From Marvania coccoides (Eukaryota > Chlorophyta > Trebouxiophyceae > Chlorellales > Chlorellaceae): DNA of 64,000 nt. Positions 48,363-59,457 of the stretch are shown here, piece by piece (positions within the stretch are counted from its first letter, which is position 1; every line of letters begins with the position of its first letter). A program made the position numbers and the translations under genes. The notes under the pieces were generated by a model. It did no database searches, had not been told where the DNA came from, and was given only the letters and a program-made list of their open reading frames with translations. The stretch covers positions 496,001-560,000 of the forward strand of contig OY978106.1 of assembly GCA_963854735.1 (NCBI GenBank), in the 5' to 3' direction.

Positions 48363-48704
48363 TGCATTGCCTATCAAGTTGCGGTTTGCTTTTGATAGAG
48401 ATTTGATAGGAAAGAAAGCAGCGTGTTTGACTCTTTCCTTGTGCTGTGTGAAAACAAAAAAACAAATAGAAACAGCAGCAGCCAATAGCAACATCATCTT
48501 CGATTATTTTTTCCTTTCTTTTTGTTTCGTGCTTTCTCTCTTTTATTTTCTTTTCTCTGTTGCCCTCGGTTGGCAGTAGTCACTGTTAAATTTGCTTTTA
48601 AACACCATTTTATTCTGCAGCGATTCAGTTCAGCAGGAAAAGGATATCAATTTTGACAGGTAATAAAATACGCGTGCAATAAATCATTACGGGTGCTCAC
48701 TCTG
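48363..48704. other. convergent intergenic, no gene seen
   Basis: 342 AT-rich bp between convergent 3' ends. Nothing recognised. Confidence 0.5.
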
Positions 48705-51700
48705 CTACACTCCCCATGAAGGAGGGAAGGGAGGGGCTGAGGGAGGTGGTGGCGCGCTGCTCCTTCTCCGGCCAAGGTCTGCCTCTGCCGGATTAGCCCC
48801 TATTATGCCCTGGACTGCCGCTGCCCTCCCGTCGGCAATTACAGTAATGGTGGCTCCCTCCCCGCCGAAGCCGCTGCCCCCGCCGGACGAGCGCCGCTTC
48901 CACGACAGTGCATTCGAAAAGAAAGAAACTCTGCTGCCGGTAGAGGTGGAAAGTCCCAAAGCTTTTCGAGTTTCCACGTTGCGGAAGTGCATCCTAAACC
49001 ACCCCGGGAGGTGGAGGTTGTCAAAGAATCCCGTGAGCACCATCGCGAGGATGCACTGCGCGAAGGCGCAGGACCCAGCAATGAGGAGGCCGGTCCACAC
49101 GCCACCGCCCACGTCAAGGACGGTGCAGCAGCCGTAGGACTTGATGGCGAGGTACACTGCAATGGCATTGGGTGGGGGAAGAAAGGCACACAAAATAAAA
49201 TTGCAGGCAGTTTGTGTTTTATAATTTTATTTCCCATAAAAAATTGCGAAACTCACCAGGGTGCACCTGCTCGTAGCTGACCAGATCCACGATCCCGTTC
49301 ACCCCATCCACAGCCGCAAAGCTGCCGTCCACCGCTGCTGTCACCGCCGTGTCCAGGTCGCCGATAATTTCATACTCAGCCAGCCCTGCGAGGATCGCGT
49401 CCCTCGCGCCTTCTACCTGAGACAGCGCGGCATCGACATCGACGCCGAGCACGTCGCTCAGGATGCTCTTGGCGTCGGTACCTTCGCCGTACAGATAATA
49501 CCGCAGCAGATCATTTGTTTGCTCGTTTGCGACTCGCTCCAGGACCTGCGCTTCCACGTTGGCGCAGGCGTCGGAGCCCAATTTGAGCCCCGCGGTGAGA
49601 GCTGTCACCAGGATGAAGCCCAGCGTGAAGAAGAACAGCAGCAACAAGGTGGAAAGTTTGAGCACAGCGGGCCACAGGAAGAAAGACCCGGTCATGAGGA
49701 AGAGGGAGAGCAGCATGGCCAGCGCGAACATGGAGTATAGCACTGCTTGGCGGCTGCACATGTGGTAAAGTTAAGAGAAAGGAGGGAAGATTAAAAAAAG
49801 ATGAAAATGAAAAACATATATCGTTCGCTCTGTGCATATTGAGCATAACATATATTAATGGAAGTCTTGCTGTGCGTTATTGTGATGATAACAATATATT
49901 CTACATAGATGCTCAGCCCCTAAAGAATATCATCTCGCTGGAAGGCTCCAAGAAGAGCCCCCAAAAGCAGTACAATCGCACTCACATGGATTCGTAATAT
50001 TGCACATCATCCTCGTACTCAACTTTGTACCGCTCAATCTCGTCCACTGTGTTTTGCCGCACGTCCATGGTGGTGCTCTCTGCCCCACTCAGCGCATCGC
50101 CCAGCACGCCTCTTGCGTCCTCAATCGCAGTTTCAATGGAAGCCACCACGTCCACAATGACGCTCAGGGCGGAATCGACGAGTTGTGTGGACGGTTCGGG
50201 CAGCGTGGCGTACTGCACGGCGTAGGCGTCCACTGGAGCGAGCAACGTATCGACCGTAGGCAGCGAGTCCAGCTGAGAGTTCAGGGTGTCAAGCTGGGAG
50301 GTGACGTCAGTGGCAAGGAGCTGGTCCAGCACGGTTTGTGCCTGGGTGAAGGCGGGGTCAGCCGTGATGAGCAGCGCCTGCATGGAAGCAGCTGCCACAC
50401 CGACGGTGGCGCCGACAGCCTGAATTTGGGTGGCCAGGGCGACGTAAATAATAGGGCTGGGGGGGCCTGCCAAGTATGAGTTCATGCTATTGAGCAGCGA
50501 GGTCAGCGGGCCTGTAGAAGGAAAAATGAAATCAAGTGGCCAGGAAAGGGACACCATAATGAACTATATCACCTGTTGGGTCCCACCGAAAAAGGCTAAA
50601 TATAATAAATACACTAAAATCAGCTTGCCTTCCGCTGTCAGAAGAGTGTTCTTGACGGTGTTGACCGTGGTTATCAAGTCGCTGATGGCGAAGGCCGGGT
50701 TGGCGGTGAGCTGGTCCCTGGCCAGGGCCATCTCGTCTGCTGCCGCCTGCGCCTGCGGCAGCTCGTCCTCAATGTCGTTCAGAGCACCATCCAAGCTCTC
50801 CGAGGCCGTGGTTTCAGCATCAAACTGCAGCATGTCGTCCAGCACGACCTGGGCATTGTTCAGCGTACCCAGGCTTGAGTCCAGGCTCTCGGGGAGTCGC
50901 AGCACAGTCTCGTTGATTGACATGCTTCTCACACGCAGGGCCAGCATGCAAGGCCGCACTACGGTGTATGCGTCCGTCTGCAGCTCCAGCTCGGTGTTCA
51001 AGTCCGCCGCAGGCCCAGAAAGGATTTGGTTGGCGATGAGCAGCGCCGAAGAAATGGCGTCGTCGGCGCCCACCACCGCGTCCTCTGTAGCTTGCAGCGC
51101 AATAGCCAGATCATCCAACATATCTGCTTTGACAGCAACCGAGGGAGCGTTCAGCAGCGCATCCAGCGCATCGCGGGCAGCAGCCACTGTGCCGGGAACT
51201 TCAGCAAACAAAGCTACAGCGCCAGCAGCTGCCGCAAAAGCAGCTTCTTGGTCAGTCATCGTCTGGATCTGCGGTTTGGCTGCAATAATCGTGGGAAGGG
51301 AGCCGGAGAAGTTGCCGTCGGTGTCCTCTGTGGCGAGAACGGCGACGTTGGCTTGAACGGCGGTGAAAAGAGGCGGTAGGAGGGCCAGCTGGTCGGAGAG
51401 ATCCACGATATTCGCGCTGATGGGGGAGGGGTCCGGCAGGGAGGTCAACCAGGGTCGCAGACACTCCAAATCGTGCTGCAAGTCTGCACAATTCGTTTTG
51501 ACGGGGATGAAAAAATGCTGCAAAACAAAACAAAATAAATAAAAATAAACGGAGAATGCTTGCCTGAGGCATTGATTTGTACGTCAATGATTGTCTGGAT
51601 GTCCTGAAGCGAGGTATCGATAGAGTTTCCTGCGGCAACGGTGGCGTCTGTAGCATCCAGCACAGAGCTGATGTAGTTCTGCACACCGTCCACAGTGGTC

Positions 51701-52299
51701 AACCCCTGGCCCACGAGCTCTGCATTTACCTTGAACATGCCGTACGCACCCCCCACGATGACTCCAACAGCCAGCGCAGCTATGAAAATGCGAACCACCT
51801 TGACGGTGATGGGGCGAGGAGGTTTGGGAGCTGTTCTGGGCGTCAATGTGCCCTCCACGTCGGTGGCGCGAGCTTTGGATTGTCTTCGGCGGTAGCGGCA
51901 ACCCAATATTGCCGCTATGAAGCGCCAGAGGAGGAAGGAGAGGAAGAGGCCAGCAAAGGCGCCGAGACCGATAAACGCGGGCCAAATGGCTTGCAGCACG
52001 GTGGAGGTGTAGTATTGGGGGGTTTCAGGATTGAACTCTTCGTTGGGGGTGGGGGTGGTGGCCAGAGGAGTAATCTGTAGAGTGTTTTTGAGAGGGGGGA
52101 TAATTTGAAACTTTTGAACTATTCCCGTTGAGCACCCGCGGCAAAAGTTTGGGGAACCCACGAGTTGTGGCGTATACTACTTGAATGGGTGGTGGGAAAA
52201 AAACTGAAACTTTTGAAATTTAAGATGAGAAAGGCGGGGCGGGCCGCGGCTCACCCTCCAGTCTGAGGCTGAGCACTGTGGGTTAACCGTGTCACTCAT
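48705..52299 (-). CDS. large multi-pass membrane protein with tweety/prominin-like topology
   Basis: complement(join(48705..49156,49257..49753,49986..50511,50629..51483,51564..52074,52255..52299)), 961 aa, all phases match. Two N-terminal membrane helices (AIWPAFIGLGAFAGLFLSFL and IFIAALAVGVIVGGAYGM) enclose a basic RRRQSKARA loop. A ~550-residue helical, Asp/Ala-rich region follows, presumably extracytoplasmic. Then come helices near residue 670-710 (FALAMLLSLFLMTGSFFLW and LLLLFFFTLGFILVTALTAG) and 825-850 (GLLIAGSCAFAQCILAMVL), and a Pro/Ser tail. I do not recognise a named family; plant transmembrane proteins of this layout (e.g. At2g12400-type) and tweety/prominin proteins are the nearest in shape. 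Two consecutive introns need GC donors (50628 AAG|GCAAGC, 51563 CAG|GCAAGC). Exon 1 is only 45 nt, so the N-terminus is the least certain part. Confidence 0.78.
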
Positions 52300-52675
52300 T
52301 TTTGTATACAGCCGATAAATTAGGCGACCGCTGCCTTTTGTTTCTACAGCTGCTTTTAAAATGTCAAGCGGCAGAGATATGCGGCCCAAACGACGCTCAC
52401 CCCCGACTCAATTTGAAAAGGATGGGTTATCGTGTCATATTAATGCTGCGAATTGAATTGTTCTGGCGCTGTGAAGTCCAACTGACGCAGCCTGGTCTTC
52501 CTTTGACTGGTGCAAAGGAAAGCAGACCGCGAGGTCGGGGAATTCAAGCGAAAAGCTCGCCATTCTTGAAGAATTCTACTGCCAAAATACACAATTTGAG
52601 TTAGCTCACCTCCTGCTGTAGCAATTTCGCTGCTGTTCTGACTTCTGATCACTTTTGTTATAGAATACATTGAAA
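52300..52675. promoter_or_regulatory. divergent region membrane protein (-) / UBC12 (+)
   Basis: 376 bp between start codons; a CTTTTGTTATAG acceptor-like sequence just before the UBC12 start hints at a 5'UTR intron. No gene seen. Confidence 0.35.
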
Positions 52676-53924
52676 ATGATCAAGCTATTCAGCGTCAAGG
52701 TCCGTTTGGAGGCTTGCATATCGCTGTTTCGGACGATGCGAAGGGCGCGTTTACACTTTGGCCCTCACTTTGTTTTGACATTCTTTCGATTTTTTTTGGG
52801 GTTTTTTCAGGAGAAACAAAAAAAGGATGCCGAGGCTGCGGCCAGCGGGAAAACGCAAAAGCAGTCTGCAGGCGAGCTCCGTCTCCAAAAAGGTGAGAAG
52901 CACAAGCTCTAGCTGTGTTTTTTTTCCGTCGCCGCTGGCGTTGAATTGGAAACCCATCTGCTGTACCACTCCGCAGACATCTCCGAACTGGACCTTCCCA
53001 AGGGCGTGGCCATTCGGTTCCCTGATGGCAAGGATAAGATCATGAACTTCGAAATCGTGCTGAGACCAGACGAGGGCCTCTACAAGTAAGAATTATACAA
53101 TGGTGTAAGCTGTTGCTGCCGTCACAGCTGATTGACCATCACCCCCTCTTCTCAACAGCCATATTTAAATTCTAAACCACCCGAACCTTCCGGTTTTGGA
53201 GTATTTTTTTGACAGAGAAAGCACCTCGCTTTTTTTTGGAAGTTTTCTTCAGCAGATTTTGCCATTTTAACCCCCAAAGCACCCATTTTTTTCCTCTCAA
53301 AATTCTGAATTAGTTTCCTCCCCTGTATCCCCTTCCTTCCCCCCTCCAGAGGCGGCGCATTTCTCTTCAGTTTTGCTGTTCCAGTCTCGTACCCCCATGA
53401 CCCCCCAAAGGTGAAGTGCCTCACAAAGGTCTACCACCCCAACATCGACTTGGAGGGCAATGTCTGTCTCAACATCCTGCGCGAAGACTGGAAGCCCGTG
53501 CTCACGGTTACCTCCATTGTCTACGGTCTCAATTTCCTCTTCCTGGCAAGTGAATATATTCGCTACTGTAGCTTAAATTATTAAAAGGGGCAGGGGCGAT
53601 GGGGAGATCTCAAGAGCACTGCTGCTTTTGAGTCCTGGTTAACGACAATAACAGATTAGAGAGGACCCGTCACCCACTCCCGCTGCAGCGTGGATTTTAC
53701 GTTGTCTGTCTTTCCTAATGCATTCCTTGCTTAACCTGCCATGTATGTGTACCCTTCTACTGCAGGCCCCTAACCCAGACGACCCGTTGAACAAGGAGGC
53801 TGCCCAGGCCATGCAGAGCAACCCGCAGATGTTTGAGCGGAATGTCACCGCCTCGATCACACGGGGTTGCTCAATCGGCGGGGAATACTTCCCGGCGGCG
53901 CGGGGGGAGCGCAACCAGAGCTGA
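52676..53924 (+). CDS. UBC12: NEDD8-conjugating enzyme E2 Ubc12
   Basis: join(52676..52699,52811..52892,52977..53085,53350..53545,53766..53924), 189 aa (human 183). Transfers NEDD8/RUB to cullins, activating cullin-RING ubiquitin ligases. MIKLFSVK plus the Lys/Gln-rich N-terminal tail binds the NEDD8 E1. The UBC fold is clear: [45 protein letters not shown] (active-site Cys of NVCLN; residue about 117), [31 protein letters not shown]. The C-terminus diverges from animals after [11 protein letters not shown]. The last intron needs a GC donor (CTG|GCAAGT at 53546) to restore [11 protein letters not shown], which matches FLEPNPEDPLN of homologues. Confidence 0.96.
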
Positions 53925-54609
53925 GGTAGAGTGTGTAAGGAAAAAGAAATCAGAACAGGGCAGACATTAGGAAAAAGCGGCTGTGGCTGCGGCATTGGAA
54001 TTTTCGTGGGAGGCGGAGTGAGAGAGTGAGCTGTATTGTAGACGGTAGCAGGGTGGGAAGTTAAGAAGACAGCAAACAGCATGTAATATAGAACATGGCC
54101 ATATACATATACATATATATACATGGCCTGGAGTTTTCAATGCAGCCGACCATGGACTGGGCTGGCAAAAAGAAAGGAAGCAAGTGCGGCGAAAAAAAAA
54201 GTAAATAGCTGCACAGATCAATCGCTGCGGCCTCTTTCGAAGCGGAATACAGGCAACTTTTTAAGGTAACTAGTGCGGGGACTTGGGGAGCTGCGGGATG
54301 AGGCGGCCGGACATCAATTTGGAGGCCGCATCGAGGCCAGCGGCTGCAGGGGGCGTTCGCTGTTGATTCAAACGATGGATTTCAATTTAAGCCAACTGCG
54401 AATCGCTGCTCTGCCGCCAGGAAGCCTCGATGTGGGGGGCGGCCATTGAATTTATATTTGCTTTTGAACGAGTGGAGAGGGCTCTTTGCAGCTTAGCAAC
54501 GCATGATCATGCCCGCTATTACGATTTTACAGCGGGAAAGTCTCTTTTATAACTCGCGCAGCGATTAATATATATTTTTTCTTTGATGCAGTGAAAAAAA
54601 GTTGCAACC
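53925..54609. other. intergenic, no gene seen
   Basis: 685 bp between UBC12 and RPS15, including an alternating CATATA tract (54105-54125). A CTTTGATGCAG acceptor-like sequence just 5' of the RPS15 start suggests a leader intron. No gene recognised. Confidence 0.45.
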
Positions 54610-55270
54610 ATGGCGGACGAGCAGGCAACGAAGAAGCGTTCGTTCAGGAAGTATTCCTACCGCGGCGTGGATCTGGAGCAGCTGCTGGACATGAAGACCG
54701 ATGACCTGGTGGAGCTCTTCGGTGCCCGCCAGCGCCGCAGGTCAGTTGCTAGAAAAAGAGAGACAGGGGGAAATGTATACCCTTAAATTGCCATATTGAG
54801 CACTGTCTGCGATGGTGGACAGAGCTCACCCGGGCAAACAACCAATCTTTTGGGCAGCCAGCGTAAATTAGTCTCTTTTTCAATCACTCAAAATTTCTCA
54901 ATTTTTTTTTACCGATTTGCTCACTCCCTTCTCCCACCATTCATTCTCCGCGCTCCACAGGTTCCAGCGCGGCCTGAACCGCAAGTGCCTGGCCCTGGTC
55001 AAGAAGCTGCGCAAGGCCAAGAAGGCCGCTGAGGGTACCGGCGAGAAGCCCGACCCCGTGCGCACCCACCTCCGCAACATGGTGGTCATCCCCGAGATGA
55101 TCGGCTCTGTGGTGGGCGTGTACAACGGCAAGACCTTCAACCAGGTCGAAATCAAGCCCGACATGATCGGCCATTACCTGGCCGAGTTTTCCATCTCCTA
55201 CAAGCCCACCAAACACGGAAAGCCCGGCATTGGAGCCACAAACTCCTCGCGTTTCATCCCTCTCAAGTGA
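54610..55270 (+). CDS. RPS15: cytosolic ribosomal protein uS19 (RPS15)
   Basis: join(54610..54740,54961..55270), 146 aa, usual length. Component of the 40S head near the decoding site. Conserved blocks: [89 protein letters not shown] and SRFIPLK at the C-terminus. The start context CAACCATGG is favourable. Confidence 0.98.
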
Positions 55271-56033
55271 GCGTGGCGCCGGGGGCGGAGCGTGTGCGCG
55301 AGGAGGCGGCGGCCGCAGCGGGCGGGGTAAAAAATTTGAAAAAAACTAAAGGAGAGGAGGTAGAGAGAAGACACACACAGACAGAAGAATTGCTAAACTT
55401 TTTGTGGCGCCCTGGGGTGGTTGTTGTCTCAGTGCGAGCGGCAGACGCCTGGAGAGCTGCAATGGGTTGAGCTTTTAGAATCACGCTTGGGCGGAGATTT
55501 TTTCATTTTTTGCCCTTGCGTGTGCCCTCGTTTTCTTTCAGCCTCTCTTTTCTTTTTCTCTGTGCGCTGGTGCAGCTGCGAGCTTGTCGTTTTCCTTCGG
55601 CCTGGCAGCCTGTGTACCATGTTTATTAGTTTCAACCGTCCTCGTTTCATAGCAGTTCGTAGTTTTTTTTCTTTTCTGTGTCTGCTGGGCCGAGATCGCT
55701 CTGCTTGCTTTGCTTTCTTGTAAGGATAATCGAATACGCAGTCAGTGAACCTAAGGAGGGGCCAAAAAGATGGTTCGGGGTTAATTATGGTGAAGGGCGG
55801 CAACTCTGATTCCACACTCAGCTGGGGAAGAATCAAGCATTTGTAATCTTACAAACTATAGAGGGTAAGGGACAGCAGCATATACTTGTACGAGTCGGCA
55901 GATAATTATGTCAGTACAATAACAGTAACAGACGGGGGTAAAAAATGCAATGCAGCTATAATGTTAAGTTCTCTCCTTGACTTCTCTTCGCAGTCGAGCA
56001 GCCGGGGCTCCCTCTCTGAGTGGACCTCCCCTT
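55271..56033. other. convergent 3' region
   Basis: 763 bp between RPS15 and the convergent carrier gene. T/C-rich long 3'UTR; TGTAA at about 55719 could be an algal-type polyadenylation signal. No gene seen. Confidence 0.45.
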
Positions 56034-57922
56034 TCAGCCTGTTTTCTTCTCTGTCTTGTTCCACATGTCCTGGCCGACCCGCCACAACACGCTGAACAGC
56101 AGCCCTTGCATGCCGTTGGCCAGCAGCTTAGTCTTGAGCCCCCTTCCCATCAGTCCCAGAACGCCGTCAGCCTCAACCACTTGTTTTATCACCTGCCCGT
56201 ACCTGCACACATGCATAAAAACACGTTGGCTTGAATCAAACAGAATCATTACAGCCTGTCTTAAAAAGCGAGACCATGTCTTAAAAAGCGAGACCACCAG
56301 ATCCGTGAAGGAGGCAAAACCTAATTAATATCGAGTTCTTGTATTTCAAACCACTTCACGCTGTTCGATTTATAATTTCTTACGTCATTGGGGTGGTTGC
56401 CGTCTGCTTGGTAGTTTTCACGACACGGACCGAGTTAGACACAGTGTCTGAGATCGCAGAGGCACAGAACCCGATAATGGCTGAGCGTCCAAGCCTCTTT
56501 GGGAGTTCTTCGTACTGGGGAAGCTTTTCGTTGAGGTAGTTGTACCTGCATGAGAGGAAATTTCAATTTGTTTTGGATACCGAAGAATGTGAACACGCAG
56601 GCATGCTGCACTGCGAACGTCTGCATGCTTTAACAGTATCAGGCGCTTACGTCATGAACCAAGGCATGTGCCCAACCTTGATTGAGGAAGAAGAGAAAGG
56701 GAGATGAAGAACGGATTAGTACTCAAAAGAAATGTGGCTTGTTACTTGATTCCCAGGAAATTCGACATTCGTTATTTATTTGCGAATTCGACAGTAATAG
56801 ATGCATTCAAACCGCACCGTTGTAGCCGCTGATGCCGCCAGCGCTCCGTGATAGAGCACGAAGGGGCCGTTGGCTCGGACTTTAGCAGCAAGCGCCGGCA
56901 GCCCATTTTTGCCTTCAACCTGCAAATTTACATAGGTAAGTACGGATATTCAAAGTATGAATGGTCATTATAACACGGTTCCTGCCGTTTAACACCATTC
57001 CCACACCGCATGGGGTAAAAGAAGGAAAACAAAAAACGCTCGAGACTTGCCTGCATGATGGTCTTCATCGCATCAATGGGCATCAAAAAGATGCGGAACG
57101 CGCCTGCAGAGAGCGACGCAGCCAGGCTCTTGACGCCCACAGGCAGCGACCTTGTGGATTCGTAGTTTTCCATCAACGCCAGAACGCCAGCATTGGCTGC
57201 GGTGTCCCCAAAGCGACTGAGGGGACCCTGAAGGAGGGCGGGACCCAGGCCGCGGTAGAACCGCACGACGCCGCCCTCTGCGTACAGCTTTTTGAGGGCC
57301 TGCGTGGTGGTGGTGCCGTAGCGGTACCTAGAAAATTCAAAATTGGAAAGTGAATTTGAATAGGAATCGTAGGAAAATCAACCGATTGAAATGGGAAAAT
57401 GAAAACTTATAGATGCAGTTTGGAGCATGGATTAAGTCAGCGCAATGAATACGAAAAAAATTAGCAAAAACACAACTATAAAAACCCGCTCATGGCAATT
57501 ACTCACTGGTAGTTGATTGTGGTGCGCAGCCACATCAGGGTTAACACCTGAATAGTCATGGCAGCAGCCCCAGGGATGCCGCCACCCAGCGCGCGCTTTC
57601 CCGCGTTCCTCAGCACCTCTTTCAGGTCCTGCTGCCCCTCCTTTGCCTGGTAAGCAATCGGGGGTATCAGGTTGGCGAGGGAAGGCAGGGAGCCAGCTGC
57701 AGACTGAGAGAGGGCCGCAGGGGCAGCGATGAAGCGGGAGGTGCTGTTGGAGGTCCACCTGGAGCGGATGTTGGGGCTGGAGAGGCTGGTGAGAGAGAGG
57801 GAGGGCAGCCAGGGTAGGAGAGAGACGGCGGCCTTTCTCTGGGAGGGAGACCCAAGCTCCCGCTTTGAAGGTGCGCCGTACAGTGCGGCCTGAGCTGCCT
57901 CTGGCAGTAGCGATGAGGCCAT
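56034..57922 (-). CDS. mitochondrial carrier family (SLC25-like) protein
   Basis: complement(join(56034..56202,56384..56545,56651..56676,56818..56919,57051..57327,57507..57922)), 383 aa, all phases match. Carrier elements: FYRGLGPALLQGPLSRFGDTA, MPIDAMKTIMQVEGKNG (a PxDxxKT repeat signature), FVLYHGALAASAATTVG, HMPWFMTYNYLNEKLPQY, GFCASAISDTVSNSVRVVK (second signature, degenerate) and a C-terminal GRGLKTKLLANGMQGLLFSVLW. The N-terminal ~100 residues form a Ser/Pro-rich targeting region; the substrate is unknown, and plastid envelope location is possible. Exon 4 is only 26 nt. The intron after exon 2 needs a GC donor (CAG|GCAAGT), restoring TIMQVEGKNG. An upstream in-frame ATG (57994) would add 24 residues. 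Confidence 0.9.
56257..56296 (-). repeat. perfect 20-bp tandem duplication in an intron
   Basis: TGTCTTAAAAAGCGAGACCA occurs twice in a row within the last intron of the carrier gene. A recent slippage or double-strand-break repair product; no role apparent. Confidence 0.85.
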
Positions 57923-59457
57923 TATGAAGGGAATACGCTTGGTTCCCCCGAAGATCGAAAGGACAAAATTATCAAGACAGATAAAGAATATCAAAAAGGC
58001 AGGCCGCGCGGGTGGGAGTAGAAATTGCGCTTGCCTGTTTCTAATGCACAGAACGAAGAAAAAAATGATTTAGGCTAACGTCTCGGGTGCTAGACCTTAG
58101 ATTTGGTCGCTGAAATTTGACTTTGAAAATCTAACAGCTGAAGCCGAAGTGTAGAGAAATGCTGAAAAGCCATCCATATTGGAGCGAGGTGGTGGGTCTC
58201 ACGATAGGAGTGGGGGCGTCAGGACAGGGAACGATTGATTGGGCGAGCTACGAGCGGTGATGGAGCTCTCCGTCTTGCTGCTATCCCTGGAAAAGTTGTC
58301 GCCATTCCTTATATAAAGACATTTTGAGTTACATGAGGCATAGTTTACACACGACACAGACTTCAGAGACAAGAATTCTATATTAAAAAAAAGAGCTATT
58401 TCCACAAGGCGATGATTCTACAGTGTCAAGGGGGAGAGAGGTAAAACTGCGAGTCTTTGGCCCATGGGGAGAGAGTGGTGATGTCAGTAATGACATGATT
58501 GGGCCAAAGGGAAGAAACGGAAAGAAGGCATCAAGCCACACATTCAACACGCACGCACAAGGTAGGCTGGAACCCTAAAAATAAAGATTTGTTAAGGAAC
58601 GTAGCAAAGACAGACAGGGTTAAGATGAAAAGGGGGGAATACAAGTGTGCGGAGACGGACGTCACGACTTCTATACACAATCTAAAGGGTGGATGTGGAG
58701 AGGAAAAAAGAAGGAAACAAGGTTGGCGGTTGCTGGCAGGACGACAACAAAGGGAGCCGCTTAATGAAACAGAGAAACATCGTGATGTACGACTAATCTA
58801 TAGCCGAAACAGGGGTGATAAAAGACACAGGAAAGGGATAGCGACTGCTCCTCCTCATTATTTTCAAGAGGTCAAGGGGGGGAAACGAAACAACGACTCG
58901 CCCTCTCTTTTTATGGGTAGGACAGAGGAGCGCGCAAAAGGAAAAAACGAGCGATTGGAAATACAGTGCAGGCAAGCGGCAGGAGGAGATGCCACCATCT
59001 GCCGTGCCCCCAGGAAGAACAAGAGAGAGAGAAACGAAAGGAAAGAAGAGGAAGAAAGAAGGCGATCAACATATATTTCTTGTGGTGAGCAAAGCACTGT
59101 CAAATATTGAGAACGAAAGGAAACGAAGAGGCGGGCACCGCCCCTTCTTTCCAACGCCACAATTTCGTATGAAAACGTATATGAAAACGGGAAAAGAAAA
59201 AAAAGTGGGATTCTCTTCATTTGTTTGTTTGGGGGGAGGTTGTGGAATGTACGTAGCGCAAAGAGAACGGCGCTGTTTGACAGCACCGGCGCGGGGTTCG
59301 TTGTTGGGGGTAGCATTGTTCTGGTTCTCTTCTCAACAGGTAGGCGGGATAACGTAGGTAGGCAGGGTAGGGGCAAAGCTCTCAATCCTCAGAAGGTGAG
59401 GTTCAAAAAGTTGGGGATATCACCAAGCTTTTCAATCGATCGAAGGATGGATGGAGT
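57923..59457. other. purine-rich intergenic region
   Basis: 1.5 kb between the carrier start and the RSH stop. From about 58440 to 59260 the plus strand is strongly A/G-rich (GAAAGAAGG-like). It contains a 203-codon plus-strand ORF (58499-59110) of Lys/Arg/Glu/Gly composition with no recognisable domain, most likely a by-product of purine richness. It is probably the RSH 3'UTR on the minus strand plus the carrier promoter. Confidence 0.45.

Noticed and set aside
58499..59110. 203-codon plus-strand ORF
   Set aside because: Sits in a strongly purine-rich tract, composition Lys/Arg/Glu/Gly with no domain; long ORFs are expected by chance there and it lies opposite the likely RSH 3'UTR.
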